From: Alloclostridium intestinigallinarum
GTDB lineage: Bacteria; Bacillota; Clostridia; Christensenellales; UBA3700
Assembly (NCBI GenBank): GCA_904393845.1
Contig: CAJFNB010000010.1
Coordinates: 1 to 55,463, forward strand
Direction: 5' to 3'
DNA length: 55,463 nt
Position 1 is the stretch's first letter; each line of letters opens with the position of its first letter. The position numbers and the translations under genes are program-made. Below are positions 8,260-15,943 of this stretch, one piece after another. The notes under the pieces are model-generated. The model saw nothing but the letters and a program-made list of their open reading frames with translations. It was not told where the DNA came from and ran no database searches.

Positions 8260-8826
8260 ATGGGTAAAGTGCTGGTAGCTTCCATAGGAGAGCTTGACGT
8301 TCGGGAGATACTCGGGCGCGAGCTTTTTTCGCGCTTATCCGTGGAAAGGGTGAGCGGCGCGGGACAGGCGCGCAGGAAGCTGGGCGGCGATACCTATTCC
8401 ATGCTTATAATAAACACTCCTTTGGAAGACGAGATGGGCGCGGAATTAGCCATACAGGCGGCGGAGCGCACCACGGCGGGCATACTCGTGCTCGTAAGGC
8501 AGGGCGTATACGCCATGGCGGCGGATAAGCTGGAACCTTACGGAGTCATCGTCATGCCCAAGCCCTTCAACGGCGAGGACGCGCGCAGGGCAAGCAGACT
8601 GCTTCTTGCCACTTCCGCCCGCCTGCAGGGCATGAAGAGGGCGACCGTCAAGCTGAAAAGTCAGATAGACGAACTCAAAACGGTGTACCGCGCCAAATGC
8701 GTACTCATGCAGTATTTGGGCATGACGGAAGAAGAAGCGCACAAGTATATCGAAAAGCAGGCGATGGACAGCCGCCGCAGCCGCTTTGAAGTGGCGCTGG
8801 ACGTAATCAGAACTTACGAAAATTGA
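8260..8826 (+). CDS. ANTAR-domain RNA-binding regulator with degenerate receiver
   Basis: A putative antiterminator of 188 residues. Residues 1-120 look like a response-regulator receiver fold. The segment where the phosphoacceptor aspartate should sit reads LIINTPLED, so the usual LLD is missing, while a lysine remains in MPKPF. Residues about 125-186 match the ANTAR domain (LMQYLGMTEEEAHKYIEKQAM, then RSRFEVA). ANTAR proteins bind paired RNA hairpins and prevent termination. It follows the synthetase gene by six bases and precedes the pyrG leader, so nearby leaders are the natural candidate targets (inference). The ATG at 8260 is used; a TTG sits directly before it. Confidence 0.85.
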   Translation: MGKVLVASIGELDVREILGRELFSRLSVERVSGAGQARRKLGGDTYSMLIINTPLEDEMGAELAIQAAERTTAGILVLVRQGVYAMAADKLEPYGVIVMPKPFNGEDARRASRLLLATSARLQGMKRATVKLKSQIDELKTVYRAKCVLMQYLGMTEEEAHKYIEKQAMDSRRSRFEVALDVIRTYEN

Positions 8827-8846
8827 ATTAAATTCCGTCAAATGCG

Positions 8847-8876
8847 TTGACAGGCATACGGCGGTGAGAGTATAAT
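8847..8876 (+). promoter_or_regulatory. Promoter of pyrG
   Basis: TTGACA, 18 bases, TATAAT, both consensus. The predicted first base is the G at 8883, so the RNA begins GAACAAAGGCG as in the GOGAT transcript. Confidence 0.85.
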
Positions 8877-8882
8877 TTACGA

Positions 8883-8945
8883 GAACAAAGGCGTTCACCG
8901 CGGATAATTTCCGTAGTGGGCGCTTCTTTACTTTTCGGAGGACGT
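8883..8945 (+). promoter_or_regulatory. Structured leader RNA of pyrG
   Basis: It shares its first 14 bases with the GOGAT leader at 3484. GCG (8891-8893) pairs with CGC (8921-8923), CAC (8896-8898) with GUG (8916-8918), and CGGA (8901-8904) with UCCG (8910-8913) around UAAUU. AAAG (8887-8890) can pair with CUUU (8926-8929). A U-rich run follows. The inner stems differ in sequence from the GOGAT leader but hold the same positions. The initial GGGC needed for the known CTP-sensing reiterative transcription of Bacillus pyrG is absent. Confidence 0.65.
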
Positions 8946-10538
8946 ATGAGCAAGTATATCTTTGTAACGGGCGGAGTCGTTTCGGGACTTGGTAAGGGCA
9001 TTACCGTGGCTTCCCTGGGCAGGTTGTTGAAGTCCAAGGGGTATAAGGTGGCGGCGCAAAAGCTCGACCCCTATATAAACGTGGACCCGGGCACCATGAG
9101 CCCCTACCAGCACGGCGAAGTTTTCGTTACCGAAGACGGCGCGGAAACAGACCTGGATCTGGGGCATTACGAGCGGTTTATTGACGAAAATACCAACAAG
9201 TATTCCAACCTTACCACGGGCAAGGTATACTACAACGTGATAAGAAAGGAGCGCGAGGGCGCCTATCTCGGCGGCACCGTGCAGGTGATTCCGCATATCA
9301 CCGACGAGATAAAGCGGTTTATCTACTCCGTGGGCGCAAAGACGGGAGCGGACGTGGTCATAACGGAGATAGGCGGCACGATAGGCGACATAGAAAGCCA
9401 GCCTTTTCTTGAAGCCGTGCGCCAGGTATGCTTCGAGCATAAGGGGGAGAGCATGCTCATACACGTCACCTTGGTGCCGTTCATAGACGGCTCCGACGAG
9501 TACAAGACAAAGCCCACGCAACATTCGGTAAAGGAACTCCAATCCATGGGGCTGCACCCCGACATAATCGTGGCGCGGTGTAAGGAGCGCCTGCCGCGCG
9601 ACGTCAAGGATAAAATAGCCATGTTCTGCAACGTGGAGCGCGACTGCGTTATAGACAACGTCACCGTGTCCAGCCTGTACGAAGCGCCGCTCATGCTGGA
9701 AGAAGACGAGATAAGCAAGAAGGTGTGCCGCATACTCGGCTTAACGGATTATCCCTGCGACCTTGAAGAGTGGAAGGAGATGGTAAAGCGGATAAAAACC
9801 ACGGGCAGGGGCGTGAAAATCGCGCTTGTGGGCAAGTATGTCAGACTGCACGACGCCTACCTTTCCGTAGCCGAAGCGCTCCGCCACGGCGGCATAGCTC
9901 ATAACCTCTCCGTGGAGATAGATTGGGTGGATTCGGAACTTTTGACGGAAGAAAACGTAAAGGAGCGGCTTTCCGGCTGCGGCGGAGTCATCGTCCCCGG
10001 CGGCTTCGGCGACAGGGGCATAGAGGGCATGATTGTCGCGGCAAAATACTGCCGTGAAAATAACGTGCCTTACTTTGGAATATGCCTGGGTATGCAGATA
10101 GCGGTAATCGAGTACGCGCGCAACGTGCTTAAATTGCAGGGCGCGCATTCGGGTGAATTCAACAGTATGTCGCCGCATAAGGTAATCGACCTTATGGAGG
10201 ACCAGTACGGCAACCTGCCCAAAGGCGGCACCATGCGTTTAGGCAAATATCCCTGCCGTCTGCTGGAAGGAAGCAGGGCAAGGGAAATTTACGGCGCGGA
10301 ACAGGTGGACGAGCGGCACCGCCACCGTTACGAATTCAACAACGCGTACAGGCGCGACTTTGAAAGAGCGGGACTTACCGTGTGCGGCTACTCTCCCGAC
10401 TGCAAGCTGGTGGAAGCGGTGGAGATAAGCGGCAGACCCTTTTACATAGGCGTGCAGTTCCACCCCGAATTCAAGTCTAGACCCAACCGCCCGCACCCCC
10501 TGTTTGCGGCATTTATAAAAGCGTCATCGGAGGTATAA
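8946..10538 (+). CDS. pyrG: CTP synthase
   Basis: Makes CTP from UTP, ATP and glutamine. At 530 residues it has the normal length. The N-terminal amidoligase domain opens with KYIFVTGGVVSGLGKG and carries the DPYINVDPGTMSP segment. The C-terminal class I amidotransferase domain has its nucleophile in GICLGMQ (about residue 380) and GVQFHPEF near the end. The start is set by CGGAGG seven bases upstream, just after the structured leader. It is followed one base later by dapL, probably in the same transcript. It completes pyrimidine synthesis begun by the pyr operon at 44.7-50.1 kb. Confidence 0.96.
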   Translation: MSKYIFVTGGVVSGLGKGITVASLGRLLKSKGYKVAAQKLDPYINVDPGTMSPYQHGEVFVTEDGAETDLDLGHYERFIDENTNKYSNLTTGKVYYNVIRKEREGAYLGGTVQVIPHITDEIKRFIYSVGAKTGADVVITEIGGTIGDIESQPFLEAVRQVCFEHKGESMLIHVTLVPFIDGSDEYKTKPTQHSVKELQSMGLHPDIIVARCKERLPRDVKDKIAMFCNVERDCVIDNVTVSSLYEAPLMLEEDEISKKVCRILGLTDYPCDLEEWKEMVKRIKTTGRGVKIALVGKYVRLHDAYLSVAEALRHGGIAHNLSVEIDWVDSELLTEENVKERLSGCGGVIVPGGFGDRGIEGMIVAAKYCRENNVPYFGICLGMQIAVIEYARNVLKLQGAHSGEFNSMSPHKVIDLMEDQYGNLPKGGTMRLGKYPCRLLEGSRAREIYGAEQVDERHRHRYEFNNAYRRDFERAGLTVCGYSPDCKLVEAVEISGRPFYIGVQFHPEFKSRPNRPHPLFAAFIKASSEV

Positions 10539-10539
10539 A

Positions 10540-11715
10540 ATGAAGATAAATCCCACGTTTTCACAGCTCACCCCCAGCTATCTGTTTGCGGAGATAGCAA
10601 ACAGGGTGGCGGCTTATAAAAAGGCGAACCCGGGTAAAAAAGTCATCTCGCTGGGTATAGGCGACGTCACCCGTCCGCTCATAAAACCAGCGGTGGACGC
10701 GCTTATTAAGGCAAGCGGCGAAATGGGCACGGCAGAAGGCTTCCGCGGCTACGGACCCGAACAGGGCTACGAGTTTCTGCGCGCCGCCCTCGTGAAGTAT
10801 TACGCCGGGCGCGGAGTTACGCTCGCTACCGACGAAGTTTTCGTGTCCGACGGCGCAAAGAGCGATTTGGGCAACTTTTTGGACATCTTTCCGCGCGGCA
10901 TAACCGCGCTTATTCCCGACCCCGTATATCCCGCCTATGTGGACGGCAATATCATGTCGGGCAATAAGATAGTTTACATGAACGCAACTCCCGAAAACGG
11001 CTTTCTGCCCATGCCCGAAGACGTGGAGGGCAGGGCGGACGTCATCTACCTTTGCTCGCCCAACAACCCCACGGGCGCGGCGTACACCTTTGAACAGCTT
11101 GCCGTGTGGGTGGATTACGCGTTAAAGACGGGCGCGCTCATCATCTACGACGCCGCCTACGAACGGTTTATTCAGGACGAAGACTGCCCGCACACCGTCT
11201 TTTCCGTGCCCGGCGCGCGCGGCTGTGCGGTGGAGATATGCTCTTTTTCCAAAATGGCGGGCTTTACGGGTCTGAGGTGCGGCTGGACGGTAGTTCCCCA
11301 CGAATTGCAGGCAAACTCCGTGAACGCCGCGTGGCTCAGGCGGCAATGCGTAAAATTCAACGGCGTGCCTTACATAGTCCAGCGCGCGGCGGAAGCGGCG
11401 CTTACTCCCGAAGGACTTGCCGCGGCGGATAAGAATATCGAATATTACAGGATAAACGCGCGCGTCATAGGCGCCGCGCTTGACAGCATGGGTATCCGCT
11501 ACTACGGCGGCAAAAATTCGCCCTATATCTGGATGCAGTGCGGCATGCCCTCGTGGGAATACTTCGACAAACTGCTTAACAATGCGCAGATAGTGGGCAC
11601 CCCCGGCGCGGGCTTCGGCAAGAACGGGGAAGGCTTCTTCCGTCTGACCGCTTTCGGCGGAGCGGGTAGCACCGTGGAAGCGGCGCAGAGGCTGCTTCGT
11701 TTAACCGCCGAGTGA
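10540..11715 (+). CDS. dapL: LL-diaminopimelate aminotransferase
   Basis: PLP enzyme of 391 residues that converts tetrahydrodipicolinate directly to LL-diaminopimelate with glutamate as amino donor, for lysine and peptidoglycan. Family features are SLGIGDVTRPL near the N terminus, GFRGYGPEQGY, CSPNNPTGA and the PLP lysine in SFSKMAGFTG. It starts one base after the pyrG stop with GGAGG inside pyrG, so the two are likely cotranscribed. The DapL route bypasses the succinylase and acetylase pathways and fits a strict anaerobe. The link with pyrG is not functionally obvious. Confidence 0.93.
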   Translation: MKINPTFSQLTPSYLFAEIANRVAAYKKANPGKKVISLGIGDVTRPLIKPAVDALIKASGEMGTAEGFRGYGPEQGYEFLRAALVKYYAGRGVTLATDEVFVSDGAKSDLGNFLDIFPRGITALIPDPVYPAYVDGNIMSGNKIVYMNATPENGFLPMPEDVEGRADVIYLCSPNNPTGAAYTFEQLAVWVDYALKTGALIIYDAAYERFIQDEDCPHTVFSVPGARGCAVEICSFSKMAGFTGLRCGWTVVPHELQANSVNAAWLRRQCVKFNGVPYIVQRAAEAALTPEGLAAADKNIEYYRINARVIGAALDSMGIRYYGGKNSPYIWMQCGMPSWEYFDKLLNNAQIVGTPGAGFGKNGEGFFRLTAFGGAGSTVEAAQRLLRLTAE

Positions 11716-11771
11716 AAATGCCGCAAGATAAAGCATTATAATAAGCAAGGTTTATTTGCTTGCGGCATTTT
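11715..11771. terminator. Inverted repeat after dapL, probable terminator
   Basis: Perfect 13-bp arms AAAATGCCGCAAG and CTTGCGGCATTTT around a 31-base loop that holds smaller stems. Both ends are A/T rich, so it could stop transcription from the pyrG-dapL side. Confidence 0.55.
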
Positions 11772-11778
11772 GCGGTTA

Positions 11779-12010
11779 CGTTTTTAAGGGAGAACCCGCC
11801 CATTCGCAAACGAAGTTTGCTTGAGGGTCGGTTCTCCCATTCTTTTCGCGCTAAGTCAGTAAAAAGTCAAGCATTACTTTTGCGCGAAAATTCATCCCTT
11901 TCCGCCCTTACGGGAAAACTTGCACGGCAAGTTTTAGAGGTGCGCTCACCGAAAAGTGCGCTTTTCGGTGGCGTGTTATTTACAAGTAAAAGCCTAGCCG
12001 TGAAAAAAGA
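11779..12010 (-). repeat. Copy of repeat family A with three hairpins
   Basis: Read on the minus strand, this 230-bp stretch matches 52472-52720 of the 630-bp element in several blocks: TTTTCCCGTAAGGGCGGAAA, GCGCGAAAAGAA and TGCGAATG..CGGGTT.TCCC. An 80-bp segment of the other copy is absent. It contains hairpins CACCGAAAAG/CTTTTCGGTG, AAAACTTGC/GCAAGTTTT (11915-11935) and a GGGAGAACC/GGTTCTCCC stem with GCAAAC/GTTTGC inside. No gene was seen in 11716-12157. Confidence 0.7.
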
Positions 12011-12077
12011 TATGCTACAATATTTTTTCGTCGTTTTTAAGATATAATCGCATTTTTTATTCCTTTGCCGAGGGAAA

Positions 12078-12106
12078 TTGCATTTTATAGACGATAATGT
12101 TATAAT
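12078..12106 (+). promoter_or_regulatory. Promoter of the P-loop / TauE pair
   Basis: TTGCAT, 17 bases, TATAAT, 52 bases before the start codon at 12158. Confidence 0.65.
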
Positions 12107-12157
12107 ATATATATTCCCACGGTTTTTGCGGGAAAAAGAAAAAACGGCGGTGCGGTT

Positions 12158-12658
12158 ATGATACTTTACGCATTGGAAGCAAAGGACAATTGCGGCAAGT
12201 CCACTACGCTCAAAAAGTTGCTTCTCCACCTTTTGGAAAGCGGGGCGGCGCCCCTTACCGACGTGAGCAAATCACAGCTCAAAGCTCGGCTTCTTGCCGA
12301 AAGGCGCGCACGCATTTCGGGCGAGGAATACGAAACGCAGGATATTACGGCGATATTGGACGTGGCGGGCACAAAGGTGGGCATAGCCACGGACGGTTCC
12401 ACGCCGGAAGCGACGGGCGACGCTGTCAATTTTTTCCGCGACAGCGGTTGCAAGGTGTGCTTTTTCGCCGTGCGTTCAAAAGGCGCGGTGCAGGCGATGC
12501 TGAACGAATACGCGCGGTATAACACCGTTTACCGCGTGGAAAAGGCGGTGCTTTTCGGCGCGGAGCAATTCCCCGACTGCAACAGGTACATAGAAGAGCT
12601 TAACGCATGGCAGGCAAGCCGTCTTTACGACTTTTGCCAAAGCGAATTAAACGCCTGA
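12158..12658 (+). CDS. Small P-loop NTPase-like protein, function unknown
   Basis: 166 residues. The N terminus ILYALEAKDNCGKSTTL has the spacing of a Walker A loop (GKST) after a beta strand. ILDVAGTKVGIATDG could be a Walker-B-like strand. The rest has no motif I recognise; the fold may be kinase-like. It has its own promoter, and its stop is followed one base later by a TauE/SafE permease gene, so the two are probably expressed together. I cannot name a function. Confidence 0.7.
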   Translation: MILYALEAKDNCGKSTTLKKLLLHLLESGAAPLTDVSKSQLKARLLAERRARISGEEYETQDITAILDVAGTKVGIATDGSTPEATGDAVNFFRDSGCKVCFFAVRSKGAVQAMLNEYARYNTVYRVEKAVLFGAEQFPDCNRYIEELNAWQASRLYDFCQSELNA

Positions 12659-12659
12659 T

Positions 12660-13496
12660 ATGCTGGCGGTTTTTGTAATCGTCATATTATTCGCCACCTG
12701 CGCGGGGGCTACCTGCGGCATGGGCGGCGGAGTTATAATAAAACCCGTTCTGGACGCGCTCAGTCCCATGAGCGCGTTTCAGATAAATTTCGTTTCGTCC
12801 ATGTGCGTGCTCGCCATGGCGCTTTCTTCCCTTGTAAAGCACGTATTTCAAAAAAAGTCTTCACATATACCCACCGCGGTCGCGGCGGCTTGCGGAGCTT
12901 TCGCCGGCGGCGTGGCGGGCGAGTTTATCTTTGAAGCGGTTGAAAACGCCGCGGGATCGGTACTCGGCGAAAATGCCGACGCGCTTATCAAAATAATTCA
13001 GAATTCCGTGCTGGCGTTGCTCCTTGTCGGAGTGCTTGTCTATATGCTCCTGCGCAAAGAAAAGGGCGTATATCTCCCCTCGGCGGCAATGACGATAAAG
13101 GCGTTCGCCGCCTGTTGCGTGCTCGGCGTAATCTCCACCTTCCTGGGCATAGGCGGAGGTCCTATCAACGTGTGCGTGCTCTGCCTCGTTCTGCGCACGG
13201 ATACGAAGGAAGTCACTTTCTACTCCCTTTTAACCGTCATGTTCGCGCAGGTGGCAAAGCTGTTCAAACTCGCCGTCACGGGCGGTTTTACTTCAAACGT
13301 CATTCTGGACGTAAATCTGGAGTGGTGGGCGCTCGTAATAATGATAGCCGCCGCCGTGATAGGCGGACTGCTCGGAGCCGTGCTCAATAAGCGCCTTTCT
13401 TCAAAAGCCGTCAACCGCATCTATTACGCCGTTATCGGAATAGTAATCGCGCTGAATATCTACAATATAATTTACAACGCGGTGACCGCGCTGTAA
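12660..13496 (+). CDS. TauE/SafE family anion permease
   Basis: Membrane protein of 278 residues with about eight hydrophobic segments. The glycine-rich signature GATCGMGGGVIIKP near the N terminus and its second copy STFLGIGGGPINV in the second half are typical of the TauE/SafE (DUF81) family. Members export or import sulfite, sulfoacetate or related organosulfur anions; the substrate here is unknown. It is the second gene of a two-gene unit with the P-loop protein and ends at a terminator shared with the polyamine operon arriving from the other side. Confidence 0.85.
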   Translation: MLAVFVIVILFATCAGATCGMGGGVIIKPVLDALSPMSAFQINFVSSMCVLAMALSSLVKHVFQKKSSHIPTAVAAACGAFAGGVAGEFIFEAVENAAGSVLGENADALIKIIQNSVLALLLVGVLVYMLLRKEKGVYLPSAAMTIKAFAACCVLGVISTFLGIGGGPINVCVLCLVLRTDTKEVTFYSLLTVMFAQVAKLFKLAVTGGFTSNVILDVNLEWWALVIMIAAAVIGGLLGAVLNKRLSSKAVNRIYYAVIGIVIALNIYNIIYNAVTAL

Positions 13497-13525
13497 TTTT
13501 CAAAGTTATCCGTTGAAACCGTTTG

Positions 13526-13556
13526 AAAAAACGCGCCCCGTGGCGCGTTTGTAATT
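13526..13556. terminator. Terminator between convergent permease and polyamine operons
   Basis: AAACGCGCC / GGCGCGTTT (9 pairs, loop CCGT) with A residues on the left and a T-rich run on the right, so it can serve both strands. Confidence 0.8.
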
Positions 13557-13576
13557 TTCGTTCGTGCAGACAAACG

Positions 13577-14683
13577 TCAGAGTCTGCTTTTGAAATCGTC
13601 GTAGGAAAAGGTTCTTACCGTCACAAGTTCTCCGTTCGATTTTCTGTATAAAATATCTGGCAGGGGCGTGCCGTTAAAGGTGTTCGTCTTTACCATGGTG
13701 TAAAGCGCCATATCCAAAAAGGTCACCCTGTCGCCTATGCGCAGGGGCGTATCGAAGGAATAGTCGCCTATGACGTCGCCGGCAAGACAGGTGTTGCCCG
13801 CAAGTCGGTAGGTGTACTTTTTTTCGCCGGGCTGACCCGAACCAAGCACGGGCGGACGGTAGGGCATTTCCAGCACGTCGGGCATATGGCAGGCGGCGGA
13901 AGTATCTAAAACGGCTATATCTATGCCGTTGCTTACTATGTCCAGCACTGTGCCATTAAGTTCGCCCGCGTTCAGCACGACCGCTTCGCCCGGCTCTAAG
14001 TAGACTTGCACGCCGTATGTGTCCTGCAAGCGCCGCACGGTCTTTTCCAAAAGGGGAATATCGTAGTCGGGGCGGGTTATGTGGTGTCCGCCGCCCAGAT
14101 TCAGCCACTTTACGCGGTGCAGATATTTCCCGAATTTTTCTTCCAGCGCTTCAACGGTCTTTGCAAGCGCGTCGCTGTTTTGTTCGCACAGCGTGTGCAT
14201 ATGGAAGCCGTCCAGAAGTTCAAGCGCGCCCTCGTCGAAGTCGCACAGCCTTACGCCCATGCGCGAGCCGGGCGAGCAGGGGTCGTATATGGCGTGGTCC
14301 TGCGTGGAACATTCGGGATTCAGCCTCAGCCCCACGCCCTTGCCGCGCGCTTTCGCCGCCGGGGCGTACTTTTTCAGCTGCGCCATGCTGTTGAACACGA
14401 ACTCGTCCGCAATATCCAAAAGCTGCTCAAAGTCCCCGCGCTTGTAGGCGGGCGAAAATACGTGCACTTCGCCCGGGAAGTGCTCCTTTCCCAGCTTTGC
14501 CTCGTAAAGTCCGCTGGCGGTGGTTCCGTCCAGATACTTTGCTATAAGCGGATAAGTGGCGTAGCAGGAATAAGCCTTTTGCGCAAGCAAAATTTTGCAC
14601 CCCGTGTTATCCTTCACCCTTTTGAGGATTTCAAGGTTGCTGATAAGGCTTTTTTCGTCGATGATAAAGCAGGGCGTGCGCAT
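13577..14683 (-). CDS. nspC: Carboxynorspermidine/carboxyspermidine decarboxylase
   Basis: PLP enzyme of the alanine-racemase fold, 368 residues, that decarboxylates carboxy(nor)spermidine to the polyamine. The PLP lysine is in LLAQKAYSCY near residue 34. FHMHTLCEQ, NLGGGHH and the C-terminal DTSAACHMPDVL match the family. Its start overlaps the stop of the dehydrogenase gene upstream, and the frame open further upstream is that gene's shadow. It is last in the operon. Together with the dehydrogenase it forms the aspartate-semialdehyde route to spermidine from putrescine, beside the SpeD/SpeE route in the same operon. Confidence 0.92.
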   Translation of the reverse strand: MRTPCFIIDEKSLISNLEILKRVKDNTGCKILLAQKAYSCYATYPLIAKYLDGTTASGLYEAKLGKEHFPGEVHVFSPAYKRGDFEQLLDIADEFVFNSMAQLKKYAPAAKARGKGVGLRLNPECSTQDHAIYDPCSPGSRMGVRLCDFDEGALELLDGFHMHTLCEQNSDALAKTVEALEEKFGKYLHRVKWLNLGGGHHITRPDYDIPLLEKTVRRLQDTYGVQVYLEPGEAVVLNAGELNGTVLDIVSNGIDIAVLDTSAACHMPDVLEMPYRPPVLGSGQPGEKKYTYRLAGNTCLAGDVIGDYSFDTPLRIGDRVTFLDMALYTMVKTNTFNGTPLPDILYRKSNGELVTVRTFSYDDFKSRL

Positions 14684-15942
14684 CAGTCCACCAAAGTGGG
14701 ATTGTCTTCTATCTGCCAGGGCAGACCGTATTTGTTCAGCGCGTCCATATAGGGATCGGGGTCGAACTGTTCCACCGTGTAAACGCCGGGGGTCGTCCAC
14801 TTGCCCGTGACCATCATAAGCGCGCCTATCATTGCGGGCACGCCCGTGGTGTACGCCACCGCCTGCGAGCCGACTTCCTTATAACATTCTTCGTGGTCGC
14901 AGATATTGTAAATGTACGCGCTCTTTTCCTTGCCGTCCTTTTTGCCCGTGAAGATACAGCCGATATTCGTCTTGCCTTTGGTGCGCGGACCGAGCGAAGC
15001 GGGGTCGGGCAACAGAGCTTTCAGGAACTGAATGGGCACAATCTCGCGCCCTTCGAACATGACGGGTTCGGTGGAGAGCATGCCCACGTTTTCCAGACAC
15101 TTCATGTGCGTGAGATAGCTTTGCCCGAAGGTCATGAAAAAGCGTATGCGCTTTACGCCCTTTATGTTCTTTGCAAGGCTTTCAATCTCCTCGTGGTGTA
15201 GCAGGTACATATCCTTTTCGCCCACGCCGTCGAAGTTGTATTCGCGCTTTATGCTCATGGCGGGCACTTCCACCCATTTGCCGTTCTCCCAATAGGAGCC
15301 GGGGGCGGAAACTTCGCGCAGGTTTATTTCGGGGTTGAAGTTGGTGGCAAACGGATAGCCGTGGTCGCCGCCGTTGCAGTCGAGAATATCTATCGTGTCA
15401 ATGCTGTCGAACAGGTGCTTTTGCGCGTATGCGCAGTAAGCCTGCGTAACGCCGGGGTCGAAGCCGGAGCCGAGCAGGGCGGTGAGTCCCGCCTTTTTGA
15501 ACTTGTCCATATATTCCCATTGATAGGAATAGTCGAAGTAGGCGGAAAAGCCCTCCTTTTCACAGCGCTCTTCATACCTCTTGCGCCACTTCGGGTCGTT
15601 TGTGTCCTCCGGCTCGTAGTTTGCCGTGTCCATATAGTTAACGCCGCACTTTAAGCACGCGTCCATTATCGTAAGGTCCTGATAGGGCAGGGCTATGTTC
15701 ATGACAAGGTCGGGTTTGTAGGAGTTTATCAGCCCGCAAAGCTCGTCCACGTTGTCTGCGTCCACCCTAGCGGTGCTTATTTTCGTCTTTGTCCTGCCTT
15801 CCAGCTTTTTCTTCATGTCGTCGCATTTGGATTTGGTGCGGCTTGCAATACATATCTCCGTGAACACGTCGTCCACCTGACAGCACTTCTGTATTGCCAC
15901 CTGCGCCACGCCTCCGCAGCCGATTATAAGAACCTTTGCCAT
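14683..15942 (-). CDS. Carboxynorspermidine/carboxyspermidine dehydrogenase (saccharopine dehydrogenase family)
   Basis: NAD(P)-dependent enzyme of 419 residues that would condense aspartate semialdehyde with putrescine or diaminopropane to give the carboxylated polyamine. A Rossmann motif opens the protein (LIIGCGGVAQVAIQK). The body (CLKCGVNYMDTANYEP, GSGFDPGVTQAYCAY) is that of the saccharopine-dehydrogenase-like enzymes placed next to nspC. The start at 15942 has AAGGAGG seven bases upstream; the frame extends nine codons further without a better site. It overlaps nspC by one base. Confidence 0.9.
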   Translation of the reverse strand: MAKVLIIGCGGVAQVAIQKCCQVDDVFTEICIASRTKSKCDDMKKKLEGRTKTKISTARVDADNVDELCGLINSYKPDLVMNIALPYQDLTIMDACLKCGVNYMDTANYEPEDTNDPKWRKRYEERCEKEGFSAYFDYSYQWEYMDKFKKAGLTALLGSGFDPGVTQAYCAYAQKHLFDSIDTIDILDCNGGDHGYPFATNFNPEINLREVSAPGSYWENGKWVEVPAMSIKREYNFDGVGEKDMYLLHHEEIESLAKNIKGVKRIRFFMTFGQSYLTHMKCLENVGMLSTEPVMFEGREIVPIQFLKALLPDPASLGPRTKGKTNIGCIFTGKKDGKEKSAYIYNICDHEECYKEVGSQAVAYTTGVPAMIGALMMVTGKWTTPGVYTVEQFDPDPYMDALNKYGLPWQIEDNPTLVD

Positions 15943-15943
15943 A

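Noticed and set aside
8883..8945. CTP-sensing reiterative transcription at pyrG
   Set aside because: The known mechanism needs GGGC at the start of the transcript; here the RNA is predicted to start GAACAAAG.
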